This document shows positions 21,638 to 34,000 of a stretch of DNA of 64,000 nucleotides, piece by piece. The stretch covers positions 14,803,901-14,867,900 of the forward strand of contig NC_056042.1 in assembly GCF_004379255.2 (NCBI RefSeq). The letters run 5' to 3'. Each line of letters starts with the position of its first letter. The first letter of the stretch is position 1. The translations under genes were made by a program, and so were the position numbers. The DNA is from Salvia splendens (lineage: Eukaryota > Streptophyta > Magnoliopsida > Lamiales > Lamiaceae). The notes under the pieces are model-generated. The model saw only the letters and a program-made list of their open reading frames with translations. It was not told the origin of the DNA and did not search any database.

Positions 21638-22471
21638 GTTCATTGAATCAACCTCCTTCACCTCATTCCTCACGGCCTGGGCCCAGGCCGCAGAGACAGG
21701 CGGAAAACTACTAATTAAACCCTTTTTCGACCACCACTCCTACTTTCCCGCCGAGAATCTTCCATCCCACAGCGACAGACCTCACCAAAAAATCATCGTC
21801 GAGCGCTACGTGTTCGACAGCAAGGCCATACAGAGACTGAGCCAGCAGCTGATATCTGAGCGGCCGCTGTCGAGGGTGGTTGCGGTCTCCACCTTCCTCA
21901 CCCAGGCCCTCCTCCGCGCAGACATCGCGCGCCGCGGGGAGCCCCGAGCCGCCCTCATCAGGCAGCTTATCAATATTCGGGAAAGAACTGTCCCGCCCGT
22001 GCCAAAGCAGGCTTTTGGCACGTGGCTTTCAGGTTCTTTCCTCGAGCTCGCCGCGGACCACACCGCGTCAGCCGCTCTAGGGGAGAATTTTCCCGCCTTG
22101 GCGTGGAGGATCCGAGATGCCACGTTGCAGGGCGTCCGCGACTGCGCTCCGGTGCTCGGGGACAAAGAGTTTGGTCGGAAGTTGCTGGTCGGCAATTTCT
22201 TGGATGCCAACAAGAAAGCTGAGACTGAAGATTGTAAGGTGATATGGTTGATGGATTTCTCCAAATTCTGCGACTACGAGCGCTGGATTTTGGGTTCGGA
22301 AATCCGGAGTGGGTGAGCATCGCAACGGTGCCGGTGACGGATCATATAATTATGCTGAACAACAGAAGCAACGACGGAATCCAAGCGTGGGTGTGCTTGA
22401 AAGAATCTGACATGCAATTTTTCCGACAGGATAAAGAGATTCTTCTGCTTAGTGCAAACACTTCGGGCTAG

Positions 22472-22570
22472 AATGTGTGGAGCATTTGATCTATTCAGAT
22501 TGTATTGTATGTGTGGATTGTTGAATTTGATCTATTGGGATTGTATGTAACAAGCTTATACACGCAGCAT
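22472..22570 (+). other. Former 3' UTR of the BAHD locus
   Basis: T/G-rich sequence with two near repeats of 'tttgatctattcagattgta', ending at the copia LTR. No clear AATAAA signal. Confidence 0.35.
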
Positions 22571-22884
22571 TGCTGTGTTCAGAAAAGAATGAAGAAGATA
22601 TTTTGAAGAGAATGAAGATAACTCTGTTTATTGATATTTTGTTTTATATGAAAAATACAATGAGATACACCACCTTATATACTACAAAGACTATGGTGCA
22701 GGTGAGACCAAGCACACACGATAAAAGCCAACAAACTAACTAACTAACTTGAGTAACTAACAACTGAATCCAGCTAGGTGACAGCTGTGCATGCTCCCTT
22801 TCATTCACATGTAAAATGCTGAGCTAAGATCATTTCACGTGTGCATGGCTTCCTTCGGTTGAGGTTTCTGCTCTTTCTCTAATA
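22571..22884 (-). repeat. 3' LTR of a copia element (minus strand)
   Basis: About 314 bp. On the minus strand it starts TATTAGAG directly after the purine tract TTGAAGGGGGAG (22896-22885) and ends ACACAGCA. A TATA box (TATATAAGG) reads on the minus strand near 22681-22673. The RNase H end of the copia polyprotein lies just upstream. The mate LTR is missing, so the ends rest on the polypurine tract and motif only. Confidence 0.65.
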
Positions 22885-22938
22885 CTCCCCCTTCAAGATG
22901 GACTGTAGACTGATTTAAAGTCCATCTTGAACAGCAAA

Positions 22939-24578
22939 TCATGAAAAGGTCCTGCTGCAAGAGGTTTTGTGAAAGATGTCCGCAAGCTGAAGATTATTTC
23001 GAACATGTAATGGCTTGACCAATCCTTCGGTGAGTCGTTCTCTAATGGTATGGCAGTCGATCTCAATGTGTTTGGTGCGTTCGTGGAAGACTGGATTTGA
23101 GCTTATGTAGACCGCTGCTTGATTATCGCAATAGAGAGGCACTGGTTTCTTCACTTCTATCCCAAAATCTTTGAGTAAAGCAACAATCCATACCACCTCG
23201 CAACATGCAAGCGCCATGGCTCTATACTCTGCTTCTGCGGATGATCTGGACACGGTGTGTTGTTTCTTTGAGCACCACGATATAAGTGAAGTTCCCAGAA
23301 ACAAACAAAAGCCAGAAATGCTTCTCCTAGTGTCTGGACAAGCCGCCCAATCCGCATCAGAAAATATACTTATCGACAAATCAGAATTGGCTGAATAATG
23401 AAGTCCATGGCCAATTGTTCCTTTCAGATATCGTAGAACCTTTTCAGCAGCTATCATATGACCAGTGTGAGGTTTAGATAGGAACTGACTTAGCTTATTA
23501 ACAGCAAAGGTTATGTCGGGCCGAGTGATACACAAATACACAAGGCGCCCTATCAACCTTCTGTAAATGGTAGGATCTGCAAGAAGATCCCCTTCATCTT
23601 GTTGTAATTGTTTGCTTGAGTCCATAGGTGTATTAGAAGGCTTGCAGCCATGTAAACCAGCATCTGTGACAAGATCTAAGGCATATTTATGTTGTGAAAT
23701 GAATATACCAGCTTTGTTTCTTGCAATTTCAATTCCCAAAAATATTTGGGATTTCCCAAATCCTTGAACTTGAAATGGGCAGCAAGAAAATCCTTGAACT
23801 CACTAATGAGTGTGGGGTTACTGCAAGCAACAAGAATGTCACCCACATAGATCACTACTCCAAAGAAACCTCCATCGTCTGATCTTTTAAAGAAATATGA
23901 GTGATCTGATGCTGACTGAGCTAATCCAAAGCCGGATAGTACTTGAGAAAATTTCAAATACCATTGTCTTGAAGCTTGTTTCAAACCATATAGGGATTTT
24001 TCAATCGGCAAACAAGCTTACCACCAGATTCTGGACTTGGATGTTGGACCTCCAATCCAGGTGGTAGTGTCATATAGATTTCTTCATCAAGCTCACCATA
24101 TAAGAAAGCATTATTGACGTCTAGGTGAGCAAGATTCCAACAATGTATAGCAGCCAAAGCCAGTAGCATCTTGACAGTAGTTAACTTAGCAACAGGTGAA
24201 AAGGTATCATGGAAATCCACCCCAGCCTGTTGTGTGAAACCTTTTGAAACTAGCCTTGCTTTATATCTTTCCAACATAGCATCTACCTTGAATTTAATCT
24301 TATAAACCCATTTGCATGATATAGGAATCTTCCCCGGTGGTAAAGTGGTGATCAACCATGTATAAGTTCTCACCAGAGCTTGCAGTTCCTCTTGCATAGC
24401 TAAAACCCACTCAGGGTGTTGAGAGGCTTGTTTATATGAGGTAGGCTCGGTGAGAATAGATAGAAGTATGATGAATCTTTGATAGGGTTCAGAAAGTTTG
24501 TTCAGAGAGAAGTAAGAAGAGAGAGGGTACTTTGAAGATGATGTCACAGGGTTGCAGATATAATCTGCAAGGTGAGAA
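22939..24578 (-). pseudogene. Copia reverse transcriptase and RNase H, broken (copy 1)
   Basis: Read leftward, the parts are: the Ty1/copia RT N-terminus (24547-23981: LAMQEELQAL, CKWVYKIKF, DTFSPVAKL, HLDVNNAFLYGELDEEIYM), the RT core (24011-23676: SLYGLKQASRQWY) and RNase H (23739-22939: TRPDITFAVNKLSQF, YLKGT, FSDADWAACPD, SSAEAEYRAMA, KHIEIDCHTIRE). The RT active site reads YVGD at 23849-23838 instead of YVDD, so one of the two metal-binding Asp is lost. Two frame changes, near 24000 and 23740, separate the parts. The upstream (integrase-side) part was separated by the insertion at 24579 and continues at 62532-62790. Confidence 0.92.
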
Positions 24579-26851
24579 TGTAACGCCCCACTTTTCGAAC
24601 CCTAATTTTGGAACCCTAAGACGTTGCATTTGTTGCTTTGATTGTCACGAATTAAATGATGAATTATTATGTGATTGATTCGATGACCTAATTTTGATTT
24701 GACCTAGTCAATTTCGTTGATTTTATGGCGTGACTTAAATTAATTGATGTGGAATGAAATATATTGCGGTGAATTATATTTTTAAGGGGAGTGAGATTTA
24801 AGATAGAATCATAAATAATTACCTTGTCCTTTTATTGTGGAAATATTGGCCACTACCAAATTATTGGAGAGGAATTCTATTTCTTGGATTTAATTATTTG
24901 TTTTGGGATAATTATCCAAATTAAATCCTAAAGCCTAATTACCTTACTTCCTTCTTGATAAAAATCGGCCCCTATTATTTTCTTAGGGGGATTCGAAATC
25001 TCCTAATTTATAGGAGAAGGAATTTATTCATTATTTATTTTGATCCCTTAATTATTTCGTTCCATGTTTTAATTGGAATGTCCTAGCAAATCTTTCCCTA
25101 CTCTATTTTATTAAAGATTTGGAAATTATTCCTTGTGGGAGGAATATTTCACACGCCTACTATCATATTATTTGGGAGGATTTTTATTAATTTTCCTGCT
25201 CCGTATTATTTTATTTTGCTCCGTGAAAACACCAAATTTAAATCAAAGGCTAATTAATAGCCATGATTTTTGAAATATCCTCCTTATTTCTCCATCAATT
25301 ACACGCCAATTACCTCCATCAAATCTCCCCAAATCTCTCCCATCTTTATTGTGATTATTCTCCAATTATTCTCTAATTAATTGGGAGATATTCTATTCCC
25401 TAAATCTATAAATAAAAGACTCCTAAACCCTACCTCAAATCACACGCCTCCCACCTCAATCACACGCCCCCTCCCTCTTCTCCACTCTCCCACACTTGTT
25501 CTTCTACTCTACTCAAGATCCTTTCGAATTTTCCAAGAGATTGTTGAAGAAGCAAGGTTTTTATTCGTTCCTACCGTTTGTTTCGTCCAAGAGAGGTAAA
25601 AATCTGACCCTATTCTTCATTCCTCCCCATCTAAACATTCTTTGACTCCCTCATGCATGTAGAGAGTGTAGGGATTTCAAATCTAAGGGATTCAATCGGT
25701 GGGAATTTGTGTGTGTATGTTTGATTGCGCTTTGAATGAATTTGTTTGATGAATTAATGAATCTATGGTGAATGATGTATGATGTTATGAGAGCATGAGT
25801 ATAAGGACCCTTTTGAGCATGTTTGTGTGTTAAACCCATGAAAAGGTTGATTTTTGAATAAATAGGGATAAACCCTAATTCGAATTTTTAAAGGCATGAA
25901 AAGCTGTAAGTTCGGACAGTATGTTCCGACATGAATTTTACCGAACAAATGAACTCCAATTTGATCGATTATTTTTCCTGAGTAAATTTCTTGATGTATT
26001 CTATGTTGTGTGTGAATTTCAACTCATTTGGATAAAAGATGGATTTTTGGTGAATTTTTAAAGTTGACTGCGCATTTCTGGCAGAAAATGTTTTCTCGAC
26101 CAGTAGGTTACGTTGTCCTTTTTGACCAACCAAAAAGGGGTATTTTGATATGAAATTTAAACTGAAAGTTAGTTGATGAGTCTACTGCATTGTGGTAAAG
26201 TTTTAGCCCCAACGGAAGTCGGGTGAAATTTTAATAATTTTTATAAAATGGTTGCGCAGTGCTGCCAGATTTCTATCTTGACAAAAACACTATGTTGTTA
26301 TAAGTGAATTACTTGATTGATATATGTGATGACATGATGCGCTGTTCAAAGGGGGGGAAAAGGGAAAACGATAGAGACATGCATAATATTAAGTCGATGG
26401 TTGTGACTGATAAGATATATATTATCTAAAGGTAATAACTCGTGCGCGAAGCGTGATAACAAAGGAAAAGCAGTAGTCGAAATCTAAACGGTCGAGGTGG
26501 GCTTCTTTTCTACCCTACATTTTTGTGGGTTTTCTTTTACTAAAATCTTTTACGTATGACTGTGGAGCTATAAGGGTGGTTTAAAGCGATTATCATGCCG
26601 TGATTTGTTTTAACGTGCCTATCTGATGTGGCTGTTGCCACTGTTATATAAATCGAATTCGGGTCCTCGTAGGGCCGCAAACCCTACTTGGATTAGTGTA
26701 CACCTATGGTAGACTGTGTGCTAGCGTACGGGCTGGCCGGTCTAGTGACCTGGTTTGCGGCCGCATTCCTTGTCATGTATTGGAAGATATGGTTGATGAC
26801 GATGGGGAAAAAATGACTGCGCAGTCGCTATTTTGAACAATGGAAAATATT
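24579..26851 (+). repeat. Left LTR segment of the 24.6-62.5 kb element
   Basis: 2273 bp from the element start. TATA box at 25407-25414 followed by a CT-rich leader (25420-25530). The last 559 bp (26293-26851) recur at 61432-61991. It breaks off into ATCATTTTATC repeats before the LTR's 3' end, which is present only at the right side. Confidence 0.8.
25407..25414 (+). promoter_or_regulatory. TATA box of the TGTAACGCC-type LTR
   Basis: TATAAATA about 830 bp into the LTR, followed by a CT-rich leader with many CACACGCC words. Confidence 0.55.
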
Positions 26852-27523
26852 CTTGAAATAAACCTATCATTTTATCACCAAGCAGTAAACGCATCATTTT
26901 ATCACTCAGAGTATCATTTTATAAGGTTATTGTCATTTTATCCGCTTAGAATTATCATTTTTAATCGGTTAAGTATCATTTTATTAAACAAAATGTCATT
27001 TTAATACACAAAAATACCTATCATCTATCGCTGAAAGTTATCATTCTACAAAAAAAAGGCAAAACTATCATTTTATGCATTAAAACCTAACATTTATAAG
27101 CTAAAAGTATCATTTTATCAACTCAGAGTATCATTCCCGAAAATTCCCCGGAAAACTATCATTCTATGCATAAACCTAACATATATCATTTAGATCAGTC
27201 ATCAAATCAGAGTATCATTCTATCCGGCAAAACTATCATTCTATGCAATAACCTTCAGTTTATCATAAAGCACAATACAACCACTCATCTTTTTTTTATC
27301 GCCTCATAGTATCATTTTTTATAAGGTTACTGTCTTTTATCCGCTGATTATCATTTATGATGTTCTCAGTTTATCCAAACCAAACCAAAATGTAAAAGAG
27401 TTATGTTAAAGTATCATTTTATCAGCTTATATGCAATTTCTTCAGCTAAACTATCATTCTTATAAGGTTGTCATTTTATCTGTTAGATTATCATTTTATC
27501 AGGTAAAAGTATCATTTTATCAT
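26852..27523 (+). repeat. ATCATTTTATC minisatellite array, left block
   Basis: Degenerate tandem units of about 21-23 bp with the core TATCATTTTATC and tails such as AACTCAGAG, CCGGCAAAAC or GCATTAAACCTAACA. A partial copy of the 272-bp higher-order unit lies at about 27425-27520. Forward orientation (reads ATCATTTTATC on the plus strand). Non-coding. Confidence 0.9.
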
Positions 27524-28884
27524 TGAAGAGACAATAGTTTAGGGAAACATGGTCATTATGAATGCTATAAATACAGCAGCTCCTAGTATAGGAGTTTGAT
27601 GGCAAGAATTCAGAGAGTCAATGTATTGCTTTTATACAGAACGAGTAAAGAAGGACCGTAGTCACTGGAAGTTATTAGAAAACATAAGGGAGCAAGATCA
27701 AAACTGAAAGTGATTTACAAGCTTGACATAGAAGAGGGAAAATAATGCCACATTACCTTGCAAAGGAAGTCATTTAAGATTTTAAACAACAAAAGTATTT
27801 TGATTAAGGGGGATGTGAGAAAATGGAATTCATGGGAACCCAAGTAACCGTTGCTGATGAATCTTCCTGGTTAACTACAATGGTGGTATTCCCTTGTTTA
27901 ACTCTTTATAGAGAAGGGTAAATGAGTTATGGGAAACTTTGCTCACAAGCTACTTTCACTTTACAATCACGTTAGATGACCATATGTGGGGATTACGACT
28001 CTTTGGTGCTCTCGGTTCATCATAACGCTCATCCTCGTAACACGTCGTTTCTGCTTACTTATATTGTAGAGCTAGGTTCTTTGTTTACATTGTAATCATA
28101 TTATCTTGCTATGTATGTGTACATCGCTTAGTTGGATCAAAGTTATGATCCTTGGAGTGATTGGATTGTCCAGAAAGACAATGGCTAACCCGGATTATTC
28201 ATGTCATTGGGACGTAGAAAATGGCATCTAACCCCTACCATCTTTCTAGAAACATCGTTTTGTTCTATGTTGGATTGCTTTTCTCATGACGAAGTTTCTT
28301 TCTTATCGCGTCCTTTTCTTTTCATCGCTCGGGAAAGCGAGAAATGTTCATATTGTACTTCTAAGTTCGAGTTCATATTGTGTTCTAGAAGGAATGCATA
28401 TCTAAGTATTCTATGTTCTTTGGAAATTTTGATTTCCCCATACTAGCAACATGATTCAATGACTATCTCAAAAAGAGATATCATTTCACCACTTGGTACA
28501 AGACTCGCATACTTTATACTTTCATATTTCAGTACCTTTTTCCATTTAGGAAAGTTACTTATTTTATTCATGCATTCACAATCTTTAGCCAAGAAAAGAC
28601 ATACTAACTCTTTCTTTAAGCACGCTACAAAATTAAGAAACATCAACTCTTTCTTTAAACTTGTATTTTCATCTGTTCACTCAAATTAACTGCATGAGTT
28701 ATTTCTCCATTTCAAACTTTTAAACATCTTGACTTTCTTTTGAAAAAGAACAAGTTACCTTTTTCCACGTTGAGCGCGATGGGACGGAGTGCTAAGAGTG
28801 TTTTCATCGATTAGGCAGTCTAGTGGAACAAGGCTAGACCAAAGATTTTCAAAGGAGACTCTCGGGTTCAAAGCGAGAAAGAAT
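27524..28884. mobile_element. Interior next to the minus-strand Tekay-like LTR, largely unresolved
   Basis: The part nearest the primer site (28740-28884) resembles, on the minus strand, the leader of the Tekay-like element at 47288-47420 (words near GAGAGTCT, CTAGACT and CGCGCTCAAC), so it is that element's leader. The remainder down to 27524 holds no coding motif. A purine tract AAGGGGGATGTGAG on the plus strand at 27811-27820 could belong to another LTR element but has no partner. No gene seen. Confidence 0.4.
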
Positions 28885-28896
28885 GCTCTGATACCA
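28885..28896 (-). other. Initiator-Met primer-binding site, minus strand
   Basis: TGGTATCAGAGC on the minus strand, 3 nt from the LTR end GGTCGTGACA. This sets the LTR at 28900-31873 as a 5' LTR read leftward. Confidence 0.9.
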
Positions 28897-28899
28897 CTC

Positions 28900-31873
28900 T
28901 GTCACGACCGCACTAGCTAAGGATAGCATAGTCGGGGAACCGTGACTAGGGGTGGGGGTATAAGAAGCGGGGAAAGAAATAAGGGAAAATAAAATCAAAC
29001 ATTGGTTGCGAGACATGACTAATTAAGTGCTGATACATAGAAGAAAGATACTCGATCATAAAAACTCGAGTAATTGTTTGTAAAAATTTTAAAATATCAG
29101 AGTTTTGAACAAAATAGACTTGAGTCTTTTCACATGCACACCAGAAGCAAATGAACGCGGTTCCATGTATGAAGACATGAACCTCCGAGAGTCAAAATCT
29201 GACTGAATTAAATGCCTTGTCTCAATAGCACTTCCTCAACCTGCACATTTAGAAATAAATGCAGAGCTGAGTACAAAAAGTACTCAGTGAACACATTGCC
29301 GAAAATTACACATATACATTTGAAAATATTGTCAAGTCATCATCACAGTAACACTCGGGGGTGTTATTGAAAAGGACCCGAGCTTACTAAAAATATTCAC
29401 ATTGGACTGCAGTCCCTTTTTCCTGTACTTAGCCATATCTGATCACATTGTGCCGTCGAGATGGTGTTCTCGCACGGTCACCTTCCCTGCTCATCATGTC
29501 AGAGGTATTCTTGTGCCGGGAAGGTGGCCACCTTCCACGGTCACCTTCTCTGCCCAACATGTCAGAGGTATCCCGTGTACACTAGTCCGAGCCGGGACAC
29601 CACCCTCACTGGGACCCGAATTCGACTTATATCCGTCATTCATAATTCACTTGGCCTTAGCCAAACAGATAGGCATCATACACAAAACATTTGTGGCAAG
29701 ACAATATCTTTAAAACTCACAAACATGTGTTCGTGTTTTCATAAATTACGATTTGTATTTTTAGTATAGGAAAGCTCACCTCGACTGCTTAATTCTCAAG
29801 CACTTTCTTCCCCTTGGTAGCACATTTCACTTGCGATGATTCATCTTTAAAATTTAGATAATACAAAAATTAACACACTTGTCACATAAATAAATAAAAA
29901 TGCATGCATCCTAAGTAAAGTCTTTTATCTCGTTTTTCTCGTTTTTCGATTATTCGGCGGCCGCCAAAGTTCCTCCGTTGGCTCGTCATATTTCCCTCCA
30001 CGATATCGAATTAAAATTCTAAAATTAGAAAAGTACACAATTAAATTATCGCGACCATTTTCCCTTCTAATATATATATTTATTTGGACTTAAGATAAAA
30101 TTATTCATCCTTTGAAATATTCTGGGATTAATTAAATAATTCATCACGATTAATTATCGACCCAAACTTAATTATTCCCCCCACCTTATATCTCCAATTT
30201 AATTATGAAGCCCCAAACAAAATAAAAGAGCCCAAACAAAACATTCAATTTTAATTAATGAGGCCTAATTCTTTTAAAAACCAAAGGCCCAATATAATTT
30301 ATTCACTAGCCCACCAAAACAAAAAAAAGAGTTGGTCCAAGAAACAAAAGACATATGAACTCCCTTAAAAAAAACACGTACACTCCTCACTTCGATTTTT
30401 GAATATTAAGGAATTATTTCAATAAAGGAATTGAAGTACACGTACACTCCAATTCTTCATTTTGTGAGATGTACACGTATACTCCCTCTTCTCCCTCAAC
30501 TCTCTCTCTCTTGTGTAAATCTTAAACAAGGAACACACCCACATCTTCAAAATTTAAAGATGCTCAAGCTCCAGGAGCTCGTCGTTTTGCCGAATCGCTG
30601 CTGTACAGGAATCGATGCCGCTGCGGTCGTCCCTCCCGGCGTCTCAGCACCGACACATCAGCCGCTACCGGCTCCAATTCGCCGCCCCGCGTACACCGCC
30701 GTCGTCGCTCGGCGTCGTTGCTCCGGCAGCGCCCTCTCTCCTTCTTCCCTCGCTCCCTCTTCTTCTCTCGGATCTGCCGCTGCCACCACTGTGCATGCAC
30801 AGGCGGCGGCTTCGGCCTCTCCGTGCCTCGTGCTGCCGGAGAAGCTTCCTGGCGCCACTCCAGCGCGGGTCACTGCCTCCTCACCGACTCCCGAGAGGTA
30901 AGTTTGGGAAACTCTATTCTATTTCCTTTTTGGTTTTATTTCTTTAATCTTTGATTTAAAAGTTTTGGTGACTCTTGAATAATGTCTTGCTACTTGGAAG
31001 ATTCATGTGTAACATGTTAATCTCACTGTGTTGTTAACATTGGGCATATTCTTATTTCCAACTAATATATGCACGCTTCGTACATGTATGAAAAAGGAAA
31101 GAATGGTTCGGAATTTACCTTTTTATGTGGAAAGTAAAGTGTTGTTGGATTATAGTGCTTGACTCTACAATTATCTGCAACTCTCCCTCAGTTCTATGTG
31201 GAATTCTTTTTGGAAAGTTTGATTGTGAGGTGGGTGAGACAAAAAGATTTGTATATACGTATATATACATAAAAGATGCAAGTGGCGCATAACTTTCAAT
31301 TATTCGGTCAGAGGATAATCTCAATATGTGTAAGAGGATGACGGATGAGGATTTTTTTCCGCGTATCATTAATGCAACACTCTTTATTTCTACAACTCAT
31401 TAAGGCAGCATTAAATGCTGCCATGACAAGGATTCCTTCTTGGATAAGCTTATAAATATATATATTAAATAATAATTATTATTTTTATTTTTTTATTTTT
31501 TTATTAATTATTTGAGTATTTGCTTACTTAATCATTTAATTTGGTGTAGGTATAAGTGGTTCAAGTTCGTGACCGTCCGCGTTGAAGTACCCATTTTCTT
31601 AAAACCTACGATGTATAAATTAAATTTTTGTTGGACTTTTGTTGGATGTTTCGGATATTAAAATTTTAATTATGGGACTTTACTTATTTATTTTAATTTA
31701 TAATATTCACATAAGTGTAATATTTTTACGTGTTCTATTCACTTTCCTATCGTCAAAACAAATAGCAACGACAATATATCGTAGCTCGGATTTAAATCCC
31801 ATAAAAGTCCGTTATATAAATAATCAAGCTAATAATATAGTTTATAATAATATCGGCTTAGCTGGTCGTTACA
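28900..31873 (-). repeat. 5' LTR of a Tekay-like element, minus strand
   Basis: 2974 bp. On the minus strand it starts TGTAACGACC (31873) and ends GGTCGTGACA (28900). Its end matches in outline the end of the LTRs at 44724-47272 (GTGCGGTCGTGACA, AAGAAGCGGGGAA on the complement), so it is a family relative. It interrupts the ATCATTTTATC array just before a 272-bp unit. No second LTR was found, so the element is truncated on its 3' side. A GC-rich block at 30540-30900 has open frames on both strands (see findings). Confidence 0.82.
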
Positions 31874-32960
31874 GCTTATATGCAATTTCTTCAGCTAAAC
31901 TATCATTTTTATAAGCTAACTGTCATTTTATCCGCTTAGATTATCATTTTATCAGGTAAAAGTATCATTTTATTAAACAAAATGTCATTTTATACACCAA
32001 AAATACCTATCATTCTATCAGCTGAAAGTATCATTCTACCCGGCAAATCTATCATTCTATCGGCTGAAAGTATCATTCTATCCTGCAAAACTATCATTTT
32101 ATCAGTTTTATGTCATTTTGTCACGTTAAAGTATCATTTTATCAGCTTATATGCAATTTCTTCAGCTAAACTATCATTTTTATAAGGTTACTTTCATTTT
32201 ATCCGCTTAGATTATCATTTTATCAGGTAAAAGTATCATTTTATTAAACAAAAATGTAATTTTATACACCAAAAATACTTATCATTCTATCGGCTGAAAA
32301 TATCATTCTACCCGGCAAAACTATCATTCTATCGGCTGAAAGTATCACTCTATCCAACAAAACTATCATTTTATCAGTTTTATGTCATTTTGTCACGTTA
32401 AAGTATCATTTTATCAGCTTATATGCAATTTCTTCAGCTAAACTATCATTTTTATAAGGTTGCTGTCATTTTATCCGCTTAGATTATCATTTTATCAGGT
32501 AAAAGTATCATTTTATTAAACAAAAATGTCATTTTATACACCAAAAATACCTATCATCCTATCGGCTGAAAATATCATTCTACCCGGTAAAACTATCATT
32601 CTATCGGCTGAAAGTATCATTCTATCCGGCAAAACTATCATTTTATCAGTTTTATGTCATTTTGTCACGTTAAAGTATCATTTTATCAGCTTATATGCAA
32701 TTTCTTCAGCTAAACTATCATTTTTATAAGGTTACTGTCATTTTATCGCATAGATTATCATTTATCAGGTAAAAGTATCATTTTATTAAACAAAAACGTA
32801 ATTTTATACATAAAAAATACCTATCATTCTATCGGCTGAAAGTATCATTCTACCCGGCAAAACTATCATTCTATCGGCTGAAAGTATCATTCTATCCGGC
32901 AAAACTATCATTTTATGCACTAAACCTAACATTTATAAGCTAAAAGTATCATTTTATCAA
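31874..32960 (+). repeat. ATCATTTTATC array with 272-bp higher-order repeat
   Basis: The word CTTATATGCAATTTCTTCAG recurs at 31875, 32146, 32418 and 32690, giving periods of 271, 272 and 272 bp. Each higher-order unit holds about twelve degenerate 21-23-bp TATCATTYTATC units in a fixed order. The first three higher-order units are complete, the fourth runs into a simpler array. Open frames such as 31982-32185 and 32526-32729 are products of the repeat. Confidence 0.93.
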
Positions 32961-33156
32961 CTCAGAGTATCATTCTATCCGGAAAAACTATCATTCTATG
33001 CAATAAACCTAACATATATCATTTTATCATTTTATCATTTTATCAGTCAGTCAAAAGTATCATTTTATCAACTCAGAGTATCATTCTATCCGGAAAAACT
33101 ATCATTCTATGCAATAAACCTATCATTTTATCATTTTATCATTTTACGTGATATTT
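32961..33156 (+). repeat. ATCATTTTATC array, simple part
   Basis: Units with ATAAACCTAACATATATC and runs of TCATTTTA. Leads into the 150-bp inverted module. Confidence 0.88.
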
Positions 33157-33306
33157 GGCGAAATTCAGAAATTAAATAAGGGAAATGACAGTTTTACTCC
33201 CGTGTTTTTTTTTTATGAAGTAAATCTAAGTTTGAATCTCAACCACAAGATTAGAAAATATGTTTGGCTCAGATTTGGTTATAGGGTTATTACGATATTT
33301 AGGGGT
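33157..33306 (+). repeat. 150-bp module, left inverted copy
   Basis: Begins near GGCGAAATTCAGAAATTAAA and ends near TATTTAGGGGTAT. The complement occurs at 36320-36470 and a third copy, same orientation as this one, at 38057-38222. It may be a terminal inverted repeat of the Ulp1-bearing element. Confidence 0.75.
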
Positions 33307-34000
33307 ATCATTTTATCAGCTAAGAGTATCATGTTATCCGGCAAAAGTTTCATTTTATCAACTCAGAGTATCATTTTATCGCAAAAAGTATCATTTTATC
33401 TACTCAGAGTATCATTCTATCAAGCAAAACTATCATTTTAACAATTGAGACTATCATTTTATCAGCAAAAGTATCATTTTATCAACTTAGAGTATCATTC
33501 TATGCAGCAAAACTATCATTTTATGCATTAAACCTAACATTTATAAGGCAAAAGTATCATTTTATCTACTCAGAGTATCATTCTATCGGCAAAAGTATCA
33601 TTTTATTAACTCAGAATATCATTCTATGAAGCAAAACTATCATTTTTAGCATTAAACCTAAAATTTATAAGCCAAAATTATCATTTTATCAAGTGCAACT
33701 ATAATTTTATCAAGTCTAACTATCATTTTACCTTGTGAAACTATCATTTTATCCTCTCAAACTATCATTTTATACCCTTAAACTATCATTTTATCCCCTG
33801 AAAATGATATTTTATCCCCTAAAACCATCATTTTATCAAGTGCAACTATTATTTTAGCCTGTGAAACTATATAAGCTGACACTTTAACCTGATAAAATGA
33901 TATTCTAAGCGGATAAAATGACAGTAACCTTATAAAATGATATATAAGCTGAAGAAATGGCATATAAGCTGATAAAATGATACTTTAACGTGACAAAATG
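33307..34000 (+). repeat. ATCATTTTATC array switching to the inverse orientation
   Basis: Forward units up to about 33790, then units reading GATAAAATGATA (inverse) from about 33800 to 34000. The array therefore has an internal point of inversion. Confidence 0.85.

Larger units (their letters stand above)
18895..22471 (+). pseudogene. BAHD acyltransferase (vinorine-synthase-like), disrupted
   Basis: BAHD enzymes move acyl groups from acyl-CoA to alcohols or amines in the cytosol. Exon 1 starts at ATG 18895 (MKVNEMTRKLVKP) and shows the family words GHYKISLLDQI, FYPPAGRYNK, VDCNDQGVLF and FQCGGLAI. Exon 2 (from 21638) gives STSFTSFLTAWA, a long C-terminal half and DFGFGNPEWV, the DFGWG structural motif; stop at 22469-22471. 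Defects: a deletion and frameshift around 19022-19050, where the codons before LEESMAQILSN do not fit; a TRIM inserted at 19118 (TSD AGAAA) and a further one-base frame change at the empty site; and a frameshift near 22275 just before DFGFG. The HxxxD motif would read HRFIE, so the catalytic-motif Asp is Glu. Family assignment is firm from several motifs; the substrate is unknown. Confidence 0.9.

Noticed and set aside
21806..22325. Minus-strand frames across the BAHD second exon
   Set aside because: GC-rich shadows of the BAHD coding strand, without domain similarity.
18895..22471. Intact BAHD acyltransferase gene
   Set aside because: At least three frame changes plus a TRIM in exon 1.
27811..27820. 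Purine tract AAGGGGGATG as the PPT of another LTR element
   Set aside because: No LTR pair, PBS or target duplication found around it.
30431..30947. Host gene for an Ala/Pro-rich protein
   Set aside because: Lies wholly inside an LTR (28900-31873), has no recognisable domain, and all frames are open because of GC-rich composition.
33148..33441. Open frames rich in IILS/SFYQ words (also 31982-32185, 32526-32729, 37212-37727, 37866-38105)
   Set aside because: They only translate the ATCATTTTATC repeat in one frame; there is no start context or domain, and frames open equally on mirrored arrays.
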